In this document: in pieces, positions 10,895 to 21,135 of the stretch | Layout of the letters: each line of letters begins with the position of its first letter | How positions within the stretch are numbered: position 1 is the first letter of the stretch | Source: Lottia gigantea | Lineage: Eukaryota; Mollusca; Gastropoda; Lottiidae | DNA: 64,000 nucleotides | Direction: 5' to 3' | Assembly: GCF_000327385.1 (NCBI RefSeq) | Contig: NW_008709333.1 | Location: 1,182,426 to 1,246,425, forward strand | Program-made: the position numbers and the translations under genes | Notes under the pieces: model-generated | What the model was told of the DNA's origin: nothing | The model's database searches: none | Seen by the model: the letters and a program-made list of their open reading frames with translations, nothing else

Positions 10895-11755
10895 ATATTA
10901 GACTTACTAGCAATGCTATAAATAGCTGAAATATATTGATAGCTGGTAAAAAAAAAAATTATTCTAAAACTCAATTTCAGCTATTCATTATAGAATTTTG
11001 TAAGATATATGAGCCCCCAATTTTGAATGAAACTCAGGAGTACCCATTCTATTTTTTACAGGATTTTCATATGGCCCATCATATCAATACATTAAATATA
11101 GATTAAAACAACAAAAAGTTGGCAATCCTTTTTTTTTACCACACTGTAAATAAACTCACAAACTAATCATCCCCCTATTGTCTTCATCCAATTGATCAAT
11201 CACTAAAATCAATTTTAAATTCAGTTTTATATATCAATCACATTCAAATAAATCTGGTTTTCATCAACATCAAGTTTTTTGAGAAGAAGGCTCTGAATCA
11301 CATGCTTAGTTATATAGAATAATATCATTTGGAGTTAGTATTTGGACCAGGCTCTTTCAACATGAGGTGGCTAAGTCATTCCCTGCTGCATTTGTGGCTC
11401 TGCCATGCCTGTTGTGAACCAGTATGGAGTTAGTTTATGGTTTGATTGATGTTGAAATGATTTCTCCCATCCTTTACACTAACACATTTACAGCGAATTA
11501 CTTTCCTTTGTAAAAAGAAAGCTATGTCCTGTTTTATTATCATTATTAGTGCCAATTAGTAAATGTATTATCAATTTAAGTCCATGTATAATCATATATA
11601 CATGATAACCTTATTTGATTTCTTCTTTGATTTTAATTCATTTTAAATTAACATGAAAACACATTTAAACACAGTGCTTTCTGTTGAATAGTGACTAATT
11701 GCTTGTCAATAGTTACTGGTTTCTTATCAACCTCCCTAATCACTAACACAGTGAC
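10895..11755. other. Featureless AT-rich spacer
   Basis: No frame, repeat or signal I can support between the foldback MITE and the SINE at 11756; two convergent-strand genes (ASPHD-like and MTO1-like, both minus) are separated here. Confidence 0.4.
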
Positions 11756-12006
11756 AGTGGAATAACTCAGTCTGTAGCTAACTGGATTAGATTGTCGTCT
11801 GCAAGGCAGTGAGGTGCTGTGGATTTAAATCTTCCTCAAGGTAAGAAAAAGTCGGAGATCTGCGCCTGTGCTTCCCAGAGTCAGCCTGGTGTTGGCTATC
11901 ACCCACTTATACCTAATTGTTCAAATCCTGCTCAAGGTAAGAAACAAATTCGGAGATCTGCACCAGTGCTTCCGAGAGTTGGCTTGGTGTCCACTTCCAC
12001 TCCCTA
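11756..12006 (+). mobile_element. tRNA-derived SINE (family S2), internally duplicated
   Basis: Begins with a tRNA-like head (AATAACTCAGTCTGTAGC, then GTGGATTTAAATC). A second partial copy starts near 11915 with an intact box B, GTTCAAATCCTG. Both halves share CTCAAGGTAAGAAA and GGAGATCTGC. It ends 37 bp from the MTO1 stop codon, so it lies in the 3' UTR of that gene, in antisense. Confidence 0.6.
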
Positions 12007-12042
12007 GTAACTAACACTACAAGTTTCTAGTCCGAGTATATG

Positions 12043-12147
12043 CTAGGAGCAATCTGTGGTGAGAATATTCTGTTGTCTTTTAACGTATTTTAATAATATA
12101 TAGACAGCTGCCGGAGTTATTCCTGGAATTCTACTGGCTGAAGCAAT
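12043..12147 (-). CDS. MTO1: MTO1 terminal exon
   Basis: Acceptor CTATTTTCAG|ATTGCT. Codes for [20 protein letters not shown] and a short basic tail, then TAG at 12043-12045. The SRIPGxTPAA motif is the family's C-terminal hallmark. Confidence 0.92.
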   Translation of the reverse strand: MASASRIPGITPAAVYILLKYVKRQQNILTTDCS

Positions 12148-15100
12148 CTGAAAATAGAGTTGTCTCCCTTTTATTACTAGTATATACAATAGATATCAAA
12201 TTAAAGGGACAGATTCACAATTTTCGTGGGTTAATTTTATTCTTGAATATATGTTAATAGTTTTCAGAAGTACTAGAAATGTATGAAAATCGCAAAATTA
12301 TTTCAAAATTACTTTAAACTAGGCATTTCACATTCTTTTTCTATATATGTATGACAGAAAAAGACAGGTCGTCATTTTAACTTTCCTACATGGATAATTC
12401 TGGACACACGTGGATCTGAAGGCTCAAATTGCGACGGTGAGTTGTGAACACTATCACTGATTAGCTTAGAGCTCAAAATTTTCTGTTTCTGAGACTAAAT
12501 TGATCAAAAAAATGGGTAAACTGTCGCTTAAGTTCTCATCCAGATTTCCTGCAAATAGTCAATGTTTGCACTCCTTAACAGAACAACTGTTAACATTACG
12601 GCTTATTGTATGCAGACTATCTGTCAAGGCCTGATTCCCTGTATTTGCTATCGTACAAGCCAATCAAATCAAAACGCTGCATTTACAAACTTCCGTGGAT
12701 ATTGTAGTCAAGATATAACACGTAAGATTTCTTCAGATATGAGGGCAAGAGGTTTTGGATTTGAGTCGATACTTACTGTTGCAGGTCTGGCTTCTGCTAA
12801 TTTCATCTGGGAATCTTTGGATACATTTAAACTGCAAATAATAATGTTCTACATTTTGATATCCACTGATAGTCAAGAAAGATAAAAACAATAAATTTTA
12901 ACAGGGATAACAACTTAAGGCGTTTTTATTTAAGTAAATTGTATCAACACAGATCAATGTGTGTATTTATATAAGTGAAGCGCTCACAACAATTTAATTT
13001 AGCGATTTGCCAAAGCACTTATCCAAATCAACCAAATCGTGGCTCACAGTGCCTATCAGTTCACTTGGATCCAGAATGCAAATTTGACAAAAACCAGGAA
13101 TTTAAGCGTACACATAATAGAATTGAGCAAAGATTTTTTAAAACATTAACTTGAGCAGTTCACTATATTTTTCAGGTAGAATAAATAGTAATTGAAACTA
13201 TTCAAACCAGACTGACATTGTGTTGATTATTACTACCTAGACTACCTCAATATAAAGTGGACTGTCTGTGTTTATGTTGTGCATCATACCAAGATGTGCT
13301 TTTATATTTATGCTTGACCCAGTTTTTAACCCAGTAGACTGATGATGTCACATTTCAATAAACAAACTTCGCGCTATGAACTATAGGATTGAATTGGGGT
13401 CAAGGTATTACAAAATGGCCGAACGAATACTGATAGAAACCCCACTTCATTCCCAGCATGCACAGCTGGCTAAACGTGTGACATCATCATGCTACACGGT
13501 TATTGTACACTGACTTACCTAAAATAGTCAATATCTTGTGGTAATAATAATTCTGATTCTCGTTTCATTTCCTCGATTTCATACTTCTGTTCTTCTAGCT
13601 CACTGGCATAACAAGCTAAAATTGATGTTTGTAGTAAATCTTTTAATAACATCAAATATAGAACTAAGCATGTTAAAAATTCAGAAATTTAAAACAACGA
13701 ACAATTTTTCAGTTTCATTCTCATGATGTGATGACCCTATAGGCCATAGGGTCAGGCATGAATTGATCTGATTGTATCTCATGATTTTGACCATTGTAGT
13801 AGTGGCAGGTGTCGCGCAGTGTCAAAGCAGATCATGCTTACTCTTTTTGAAACACCTGATGGTACTTCTCTTTGGAGGAGTCCACTACTATACAACTTTT
13901 ACTCCCAATTTTGGACGAGATTTTTGATTGACGAAATCATCTTTTTTTTTTTAATGGTTTTGAGACAGCAGTAAGTTCAGTAAACCAACAGAGAGGGTGT
14001 AAGGGGTTGTAAAGTATAAATAGCTAGAAACCTACATTCGATAATAATTTTATCTTCTAAATATTTATTATTTTTCAGATGGCCGAACTGTTCGTGGCAG
14101 ACCTCCACCATTTTGCTAAACGATGTTTCAGGATTACGTAACATATCATAGGCACTGGAAATAAATCATAGCACAACTAGACATGAAAATATATATATAT
14201 ATACCCATCAGGGATGTTAATTTGACTCTATTTCCCGACATTGCCGCCAGACTATCTCAAATGTCCATTTTCGGCAAGAGTCTCTCTGTCAAGTAAAGGT
14301 TAGACAAAAACAGACGGTCAATATCCATACCATGAAAATTCTTATGTTCCAATCGAGGCTGTTGATTTAGTTCTATTTTACGGAAATGACTGGTAAGGCA
14401 GATGACAATGAATCAATTTTCTTTGCAGGACATCAAGAATAGGTAAACCATTACGGACTCCCAATAAATTCATTCATTCTTGATAGATTCTAAAAATTTC
14501 ACAAAGGTGAAGTAGGCTAATGAACGGCAAAACAAGATGTGTCCATTTTTAACCAAACTTTGACCCGTATTGTTGGATCTGTTCTGCCTCAAATAACTTC
14601 ACAAATCCCTTGCAAAAACTAAAAAAAATTCTGAGATAAAATAGATAACAATACCTCTTCCAGTCAGTATTGCCTCTTGCCTTCAATTCTAATTTTTGTC
14701 TCCAATTTTCATGAGGCATTCTGACTGATTTGAATAACATGATATTTCTGTTTAATTCATCTTGTAACGTTTGTGTTTTTTGATATCTCTCCTTACTTAC
14801 ACACCCAGCTTCATATCCTACATCAAATAAACAAAGTTTAAACCTTCTTTTTTCCTGTTATTATTATCTTCATTGTAATCTAACAATTTTTTAGCAGACT
14901 ACCATTCTAATAACATTATTTTTAACCAATCAAATCTTGTTGTACCCATTTCTTGTAAACAAAGACAAATCATGAGAAAGCAAAACCCAAGTAAGAGCAA
15001 AAGATCAGCCTACTCAAACCTTATATCCCTCCTTTTGTCGTAAGATTTATAGACGATCTTCATGGGTTCAACGAAATTTCGAAATATCTCTGTGGAAATG

Positions 15101-16927
15101 TCTCGAACTGCTTATAAGGGCGTTTCACATCACTATCACTTTTCTCAATGTTAGAATAGAGAAAGTAAAGATTGTGAGCCTCCTTTAACAGTTCAGTGAC
15201 CCTACTAGGTCACTCTAACTAATGATTCAGAGAAATCCCACTCACTGCCGCTTTTTTCATGAATTTGACCGATTAAAAGCAACTGTCACTTAGGTCTAAT
15301 GACTGCCACTGCTGGCTCTGCCAGAGAGACCATTAGTAATAGCTGCTTAGGTCAAGGATCCAATGTCTACGCGAAAGGAGAATATGAGAATCTGATAGCA
15401 ACTGGAGGCAACAGAAATTGACAGTCATTGGTACACTCTATATGACTAACTCTATCAATTGATGTGATTCTTCCAGTTACTATCAGTTGTAGAGAATCAA
15501 GTCTATAATTTTTCCAGTTAATCTAAGAGTAGATTTCTGAACAGTTGTGGCAGTCCCAAAAGCAAGTTTTTCGAGCAAAAATCTCATAACCAGGTTAGAA
15601 TTGGGCAATTTCAGACATTTCACCACCCCTCAGACGTAAATCTGGCTCTGCTACTGTTTCTGAAACCCCCTCTTCAGTAAGTTTATTGTTTTGTTACAAG
15701 CAATGATGATGAAATAGATGAAGGGTGTAATTGGAGATGATAATCTGGAAATTGATATTACCTTTCGGTGTTAATCTGAAGTCAGCATTATCAGGACGTA
15801 AATATAATCTAAATTCTGCTCGACTTGTAAACATCCTGTACGGTTCGTTAGTTCCGTGGGTCGTCAGGTCATCTATTAATACCCCAATATATCCCAGAGT
15901 TCTATCAATAATAAACGCTGGTCTCTCCTCTACTTTCAGTTTAGCGTTAATACCAGCTATTATACCCTGTGATATAAATAGTAACATTGTTCATCTGTCA
16001 TCTGCATCATGACCACCATTTGATTAAAATAGGTGTAGGCTGGGAGCGAAGCGACGAAATTCTGCATTTCAAATATCTTTTTGTAATTTTTGGAAGTTTG
16101 AGATATATATTGTCAGCCTATTTGTGGATTATCCTTAATCTTATAATTTTCTAAGTTAATCTTAGACTTAGACTTAAAGCTGATATTCACAAAAATATAA
16201 TTGGTAAAATTAAAAAATTATCATATCTCTCTTCATTCTGGAATCTATTTTAGTTGAAATTCTATGGAATTGTGGTGCCGTAACCATGGAGCTTTTTATT
16301 ATCTATGTGACCCCAAGACTGACCTGTGCTGCTGCCTCCTCATACCCAGTAGTTCCGTTGATCTGACCAGCTAGATATAGGTTATTTATTCGTAATGTTT
16401 CTAGGGAGGGTTTGAGTTGTCGTGGGTCTATATAGTCATATTCTACTCCGTAACCTAGCAATAGACACCAAAAATATTGATTTACATACAGAAGCTAGTA
16501 TCACAAGGGTAACTTCTCAAAAAAAGTGTTTAACCTACCCTACCTGAAGGCAGCAATAACATTAATATGCATGTGTACTGAACTTTTAATGATATAAATA
16601 CAGAAAGTAGTTTCACTAGGGTAACTTCTCAAAAAATCTTGTAACCTACCTAAAGGCAGCAAAAATATTGATATACATACATCATAGATATTTTCAATTA
16701 AAACCAAACTCAAAGATCAATCTAAAAATCCATTACCTGGTTTTACAATTTTAGCATCTTCTAATCCTGGAATTGTATTAACTAATTTCTGCTGGTATTC
16801 TTCTGGCATGGTACAGGAGATTCCCTGAGGATAAATCAGGTCGCTATCCAGCCCTTCTGGTTCCAGCCAAACCTGGTGTTGCCGTGGTGGAAATCGCAGG
16901 ATTTTCGATTCTATTGACGGACAAAAT
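12043..16927 (-). CDS. MTO1: MTO1 (mitochondrial tRNA 5-carboxymethylaminomethyl/taurinomethyl-U enzyme), C-terminal half
   Basis: Eight exons, listed separately, join in phase (1,0,1,2,1,2,0) into about 354 residues that follow human MTO1/bacterial MnmG (GidA) from CPSIESK to the stop codon. With its GTPase partner (GTPBP3/MnmE) the enzyme modifies the wobble uridine of mitochondrial tRNAs, using FAD. The part seen covers the end of the FAD fold ([17 protein letters not shown]), the insertion domain and the C-terminal helical domain that contacts MnmE and tRNA. The N-terminal half, with the GGGHAG dinucleotide-binding motif, is not seen. All introns except possibly small ones carry mobile elements (12201, 12553, 13338, 15565). 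No stops or damaged splice sites in this half, so it looks functional. Missing exons may lie behind a large intron or off-window. Confidence 0.9.
12201..12531. mobile_element. Complete TTAA-bordered MITE (family T1), in an MTO1 intron
   Basis: Left TTAAAGGGACAGATTC, right on the other strand TTAAGCGACAGTTTAC; TTAA on both sides. Same body as 6959-7228. Length 331 bp, no coding. Sits between the last two MTO1 exons without touching splice sites. Confidence 0.75.
12553..12725. mobile_element. Partial Mutator-like MITE (family M1)
   Basis: Right half of the M1 family: CCAATCAAATC, GCATTTACAAAC and TATTGTAGTCAAGATATAA. Left half missing. Starts 22 bp after the TTAA MITE and ends about 50 bp before the MTO1 micro-exon. 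Confidence 0.65.
12777..12831 (-). CDS. MTO1: MTO1 micro-exon (55 bp)
   Basis: Acceptor TTTGCAG|TTTAAA, donor CAACA|GTAAGT. Codes for [18 protein letters not shown], aligning with human DVSLSHEVREKLHFSRPQT. Too short to be found as an open frame; recovered by phase and homology. Confidence 0.82.
13338..13491. mobile_element. MITE-like inverted repeat in an MTO1 intron
   Basis: TGATGATGTCACA at 13340-13352 recurs inverted at 13477-13489. About 150 bp, lying 28 bp downstream of the 13519 donor in transcript direction. No target duplication confirmed. Confidence 0.5.
13519..13615 (-). CDS. MTO1: MTO1 exon, helical C-terminal domain
   Basis: Acceptor ATTTTAG|CTTGTT, donor TTTTAG|GTAAGT. Codes for [20 protein letters not shown] and LLLPQDIDY; the P-x-D-x-DY motif is typical of MnmG before the C-terminal helices. 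Confidence 0.85.
14036..14154 (-). CDS. MTO1: MTO1 exon, SAYDMLRNP block
   Basis: Acceptor TATTTCCAG|TGCC, donor GAAT|GTAGGT. Codes for [13 protein letters not shown], matching the SAFDxLxxP motif of the family, then a variable stretch ending IIIE. A competing donor (GTTTCT, 4 bp on) would break the frame with the next exon. Confidence 0.82.
14187..14205. repeat. (AT)n microsatellite
   Basis: Short alternating AT run within an MTO1 intron, a few dozen bases upstream of the 14154 acceptor; no further meaning. Confidence 0.6.
14655..14817 (-). CDS. MTO1: MTO1 exon, helical insertion
   Basis: Acceptor TTGATGTAG|GATATG, donor AAGAG|GTATTG, phase 1 to 2. Codes for [13 protein letters not shown] followed by a less conserved helical segment ending NTDWKR; it aligns with human GYKDAGCVSQQRYE. 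Confidence 0.85.
15565..15662. repeat. Dispersed repeat D3 fragment in an MTO1 intron
   Basis: Contains CATAACCAGGTTAGAATTGG and GACGTAAATCTGGCT, shared with 62650-62742 where the same unit interrupts a satellite block. Probably a non-autonomous element; ends not defined. Confidence 0.5.
15762..15966 (-). CDS. MTO1: MTO1 exon, GIIAGINA to RLTPKG
   Basis: Acceptor ATATCACAG|GGTATA, donor CGAAAG|GTAATA. Codes for [30 protein letters not shown] and [18 protein letters not shown], a near-invariant block of the family. Confidence 0.93.
16324..16454 (-). CDS. MTO1: MTO1 exon, FAD-fold end
   Basis: Acceptor TTGCTAG|GTTACG, donor CACAG|GTCAGT. Codes for [19 protein letters not shown] and then [16 protein letters not shown], the glycine-rich MnmG signature. 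Confidence 0.92.
16737..16927 (-). CDS. MTO1: MTO1 exon (first one recognised in this window)
   Basis: Acceptor GTTTTAG|ATTTTG, donor CCAG|GTAATG, entering in phase 2 and leaving in phase 1. Codes for [22 protein letters not shown] and LIYPQG, among the most conserved MnmG stretches. The phase shows that at least one more exon lies upstream. Confidence 0.9.
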
Positions 16928-17449
16928 CTAAAACAACAAAAAGAAAATCCATAAAACAAAACTGCTCATGGTTAGAAGTGACTGGCTGGCAAATACAGTT
17001 CAATTAAAATCCCTTGCCCACAGAAACTGACTAGCAAATACAGCTAATTCATGATGCCTCACAGCAACTAATTGGGAATAATTCTATGCTCATGGTAACT
17101 GGCTGGCAAATGCAGACAAATCAAGATCCCTTGCTCAATATTATCAAAAAAAAGAATCTTTTGAATTCAAATCAAATTACATTAAGTATTATTACGGCCA
17201 AGAAAAACGACGCCCCAGCCAACAAGAACATGATTTTAGTGCCAAAAGTTCCTGATGAATTATTTTGTTGAGACTAATATTGATGGGAAATGTCATTTTA
17301 AACAACTCAGGGATCTTGATCTGATTATATTTGCCAGACACGTCTGATTGTTGCAAAATGACTTGAATATTTGGGTCGTTCTCTAACAGGGGGTTATATA
17401 TGAATACATCAGGGTACTTTTGCAAAATATACAGTTGACTCTATTTGCA
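16928..17449. other. Intron or upstream of MTO1 with degenerate repeats
   Basis: Three diverged copies of a phrase around ACTGGCTGGCAAATACAG lie at 16978-17125. A 77-codon minus-strand frame at 17192-17425 has no match to MTO1 or any family I know, and lacks clear splice borders. No further MTO1 exon recognised. Confidence 0.35.
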
Positions 17450-17660
17450 CTTTAATGATATCTTTGAATCCCAACCAGTTGTGTTTTTATGAGGAGGTCA
17501 GGGGGAGCCATGGACTCCCAGAAAAGAGACTGGCACGTGGTTGGCCCCCTCCCACTTTCAAATTCTATTATCATTTTACAGAGTGAAAGAACTACCTGTG
17601 GCCCCCCCTGGAAAAGTTTGCGCCCCCTGATCGGCTCCCTCACTTGATGCTACCTAGAAA
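17450..17660. repeat. Dispersed repeat D1 copy
   Basis: Shares CCTGTGGCCCC, the Ca-rich GCCCCCT phrases and ATTATCATTTTACA-type sequence with 42925-43110 and 61180-61350. The family has a C-rich sense and appears non-coding; it ends in GAAACGCCACTA. Termini and class unknown. Confidence 0.55.
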
Positions 17661-17984
17661 CGCCACTAATCGCCTAGCCAACCTAACGAAGGATCACAAC
17701 AGAAGTACACGGATCAAGATACAAACTATCAGAAACACAAGTACTATATCAGACAAAAACGGTGTAAAACCTAAAAATAATATTATCATAGACTAGTTTT
17801 ATCTCTATAATGAAGAGCTCCACCAGTTTATTTAGTTTCTATCTAATCAACGTTATCAAAACTACGATTGTTAACATCGCCAACATTCGGCACATTGATG
17901 GAAATCTTCTATGGTGTTTTTTTATAAAAAAGTTATTTTTTTATCGTGTAGTAATGATACACCTGGTTTGACTAAAGATAGTAT

Positions 17985-18105
17985 TTCATCTACCATTTTA
18001 TTATCCTATTTCAACCCTTTTCTTTCTATTCTATTACCCCTTACAGAATCCTTGATCAATTACATTACCCCACATTACTTTCAACCACAAAATCAATGAT
18101 CAAAT
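17985..18105. mobile_element. Fragment of hAT-like MITE (family H1)
   Basis: TTTCAACCCTTTTCTTTCTA and CCTTGATCAATTACATTACC match the left part of the element at 60142-60460. No inverted end retained on the right. Confidence 0.6.
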
Positions 18106-18119
18106 CAATAAACAAATTA

Positions 18120-18465
18120 AGTCCTGAACAAGGAAGCTTTAAGGATGAATGAACAAATGAATGAATGAATGAAAGATGAATGAATGAAAAGGCATAATTA
18201 TGTATATCATATATCATAGTCTGAGTGAATCAAATAATTTTGATATTCTGAGTGATGGAGCAATTGAACGAATGAGTGAATGAATGAATGAATGAATGAG
18301 TGAATGAATGAATGAATGAATATGACATGTTCTCTGTATTTTCAATAAGAATGAATGAATAAATGAAGGAACTAAATGAAAGACAAAAGGAAGAATGAAC
18401 AAAATAAATGAATGAAATAAGCTCTGTATATTGGAAATGAATGAATGAATGAATGAACAAGGTCT
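18120..18465. repeat. Degenerate (AATG)n microsatellite
   Basis: Several runs of GAATGAAT interrupted by short unique pieces, with a repeated phrase around CTCTGTAT in two copies. Minus-strand frames of Phe-Ile-His-Ser repeats here are artefacts. Confidence 0.9.
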
Positions 18466-18596
18466 CTATGTATATTCTATGATAAAATGTCAGGATAATT
18501 AAAAGAGAATATATTAGAGTGTAATCAAGTGAAATTAATCAAACCAAGACTCTATACCAGCTGATTATTGTCTCCCTAGGGGTTTAATACTCAAAT

Positions 18597-18761
18597 CATC
18601 TGATATCAAGCTATTGGACTTATACCTTGACTACAATAGCCACCTTTCTTGCATCACAGAATGCAGCAATTTGATTGGATTGAATGCCAGTTAATACAGC
18701 CAATCAGAGCCCCCAACAGAAGGACTGTAAACGTTAGCCAATGGCTTAGAGTAAACCCAAA
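18597..18761. mobile_element. Mutator-like MITE M1, left-half tandem copy
   Basis: Left arm (ATACCTTGACTACAATAGCC, then TTTGATTGGATTGAATGCC) up to GGCTTAGAGTAAACCC. The next copy starts immediately afterwards with nearly identical sequence, so this is a recent local tandem duplication. Confidence 0.75.
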
Positions 18762-19066
18762 TTATCTGATATCAAGCTATTGGACTTATACCTTGACTAC
18801 AATAGCCACCTTTCTTGCATCACAGAATGCAGCAATTTGATTGGATTGAATGCCAGTTAATACAGCCAATCAGAGCCCCCAACAGAAAGACTGTAAACGT
18901 TAGCCAATGGCTTAGAGTAAACAGACTTTTTTTGACGCCTCTGATTGGCTGTATTCATTTATGTACAATCCAATCAAATTGCTGCATTTACAAACATCTG
19001 TTATACAAGAATGGTGGCTATTGCAGTCAAGGTATAAGTTGAAGGTCGTAATAGCTTGACATTGTG
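18762..19066. mobile_element. Mutator-like MITE M1, near-complete copy
   Basis: Both arms present: ATACCTTGACTACAATAGCC on the left and GGTGGCTATTGCAGTCAAGG on the right, with the inner pair GATTGGATTGAATG / CAATCCAATCAAATTG. The left 160 bp are almost identical to the preceding partial copy. Confidence 0.8.
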
Positions 19067-19093
19067 ATGCATCCAGATTAACATGCCTTGAGT

Positions 19094-19265
19094 CTACTGG
19101 ATAACTCTTCTCCTGTTATTTCGACCGAATGATGGTAGATAAGACAAAGGAACCAGTTTTAACAACTTAGGTTCATGAGGATCCTGTCTAAGAAAAGGTC
19201 CCTGGCCAATTCTCTTGGCATTGATCTTTCCTAGATTATCCATACCAAACTTAAAGCTGGGACAA
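19094..19265 (-). CDS. Possible terminal coding exon, product unknown
   Basis: A good acceptor (CCCCGATCACAATTCCAG|TTGTCC) opens a 56-codon frame ending in TAG at 19094. The peptide is basic and proline-rich (CPSFKFGMDNLGKINAKR..., ...LPSFGRNNRRRVIQ). I do not recognise it. It lies upstream of MTO1 on the same strand; if it ends another gene, MTO1 would have to start between 16.9 and 19.1 kb, where no exon is visible. It could be chance. Confidence 0.22.
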
Positions 19266-19309
19266 CTGGAATTGTGATCGGGGAAAAAAATAGGCTCGTC
19301 TAGCATAAC

Positions 19310-20360
19310 ATGCTGCCTTTGGTTTGATGATTTAATATTTTGCTCATATTTTTTTCTTAATATCTTTTATTATTTGGCAATTTGTCTTCATTATATCCTT
19401 CCAGTCTCTGTTTTCTACCATATTGATTTAAAAACTGAATCAAGATATCGTCAGATCTAATTTTATAAACATAAGGACATTGATTATAGATAAACTCTGA
19501 ACCGTGCCGCTAGAAAACTGGTAAATCTCATTTTAAAATATTAACACTAACATCAAAACAACATAAAACCACCATTTTTAATCATTTAACAGAATTTTAT
19601 GATTTTCTCATTAAAACAGATTGAAAATATAAATTCACATCTGCAACAGATATTCATACCAGCACTCTAGCAGACGGACAACTGTTCAAATGATTTTAAG
19701 CTTTGCTCTCACTATTAGAAAGAAGTATACATTGGCCACCCTAGTAAGGGAACCCCACATTTCCACGTTGTTTCCTAAAATGTGTATAAGAATGCACAAA
19801 ATCAATTCAAATTTCACAAATTTTTATAGCCAAGACATTTTAGAAGAGGTTTGACAATCATGGCCACAAACAGAAATTATAAAGTATTCCATAGAAGTAA
19901 ATCAAGATAGAAATATCAGTTAAATCTTACTTGATTTCTCCAATATACATGCAAGGTTTAGTTTTGATTTTAAGAAAGATAAAAATTGATAGGGGAAACT
20001 ATAAGCTTATTTAGCATCATTTGACTAAAAGATCAAAATTGGTCAATATCTTTTATAAAACCAAAGTTGTAATTTGACAAATAATTCAGCCAATTTCGAT
20101 CTTTCAGGCAGTTGATGCCAAAATATCAGAGTTTTTACCCTGATTCCAGAATTCTTGTTTATTTAATTATCTGTTAAATTTTCCCACCTGCAGATTTTTA
20201 GAACCAAAAACAACAATATAAATTGCATGGAATGTTGACGTCATAGCAACACTTTGATTTAAAGGAGGTATACCATGATTGTCTTTTATGGAATTCTTCA
20301 AAATTTCTTAATAATAAGTATAATGTATATATAGTTTGATTATCACTTCTCTATCATTCT
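19310..20360. other. Spacer, one weak dispersed-repeat match
   Basis: AT-rich. At 19735-19870 AAAATGTGTATAAGAATGCACA resembles the D2 repeats at 58020 and 61905. No frame or RNA gene recognised. Confidence 0.35.
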
Positions 20361-20399
20361 GTGTCTGAGGACGACGGGGGAAACACGTCGAAACGTTGC
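20361..20399 (+). other. CTGAGGA...GAAAC hairpin motif, element-end-like
   Basis: CTGAGGA is followed by a 5-bp stem (CGACG / CGTCG) closed by a purine-rich loop, then AAACGTTG. Such 'CTGA-GA stem GAAACG' ends occur in 3' tails of various retroelements and recall the hammerhead ribozyme core, but stem-GAAA register is off by one and no cleavage-site stem is seen. Diverged relatives at 20583-20625 and 23296-23330. Confidence 0.3.
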
Positions 20400-20520
20400 A
20401 TAAAACTTTAACCAGTGATTATTGTTCCATAAAACTTTAACCAGTGATTGTTGTTCCATAAAACTTTAACCAGTGATTATTGTTCCATAAAACTTTAACC
20501 AGTGATTGTTGTTCTATAAA
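20397..20520. repeat. 29-bp tandem repeat, 4 units
   Basis: Units of ATAAAACTTTAACCAGTGAT plus TATTGTTCC or TGTTGTTCC, alternating A/G at one position (ATTATT, ATTGTT, ATTATT, ATTGTT), so the array probably doubled from a two-unit block. Confidence 0.9.
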
Positions 20521-21135
20521 ACTGTGTCTATATATTATACTCACAAATACTTAATATAATTTATAGAATTTAATATCATAATTTTTATATTCCTTGAGGA
20601 GGCCAAGAGAAACATGTTAAAATGTTAACCAGTGATTGTTCTTCTATAAAGCTTTGTCTATATATTCTACTCAAAATTACTAAATATAATTTAAAGACCA
20701 CTTCTGGTAGGCTAACATCTGTTCACAGTCAATAATTCAATATATATACAGCCTTCATTTTTCACACATTTACACATTCATATATTTTAAATAATATAAA
20801 TATAATGTGACCCTGTAAATCGTATCAGGTATTAAGTTGCACTGCCCAGTAATAAGCTGTCAGTGAAGTATTAAAGGTGACTCAAATCTTGATATTAAAT
20901 TGACTATATCTTCTGAACGGAGAAAGCTAATGAGAGGGAATTGGTATCAAAATGTAGCTGATGATGCCAGGATTTCGAATATACTAATAGTTCATACCTG
21001 GTTTGATGTGCGGGAGTTTAATTTTCTATTGTTTCTAGCAGAACTGAGGGCCCTGTGAGGAATTTTGCAATGACAACATTATCAACTTTCAACCTTCATC
21101 TTTCGATATTTGGTCTATTAAACAGCCAAAAGACA
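20521..21135. other. Spacer between two tandem arrays
   Basis: Includes a diverged copy of the neighbouring motif (CCAGTGATTGTTCTTCTATA). No coding signal. Confidence 0.35.

Noticed and set aside
12562-12885. 107-codon plus-strand frame
   Set aside because: Composed of an M1 MITE fragment and the antisense of an MTO1 exon.
15731-16012. 93-codon plus-strand frame
   Set aside because: Antisense shadow of the MTO1 exon at 15762-15966.
17192-17425. 77-codon minus-strand frame as an upstream MTO1 exon
   Set aside because: Sequence (YNPLLENDPNIQVILQQ) has no match to any part of MTO1/MnmG and borders lack good splice sites in phase.
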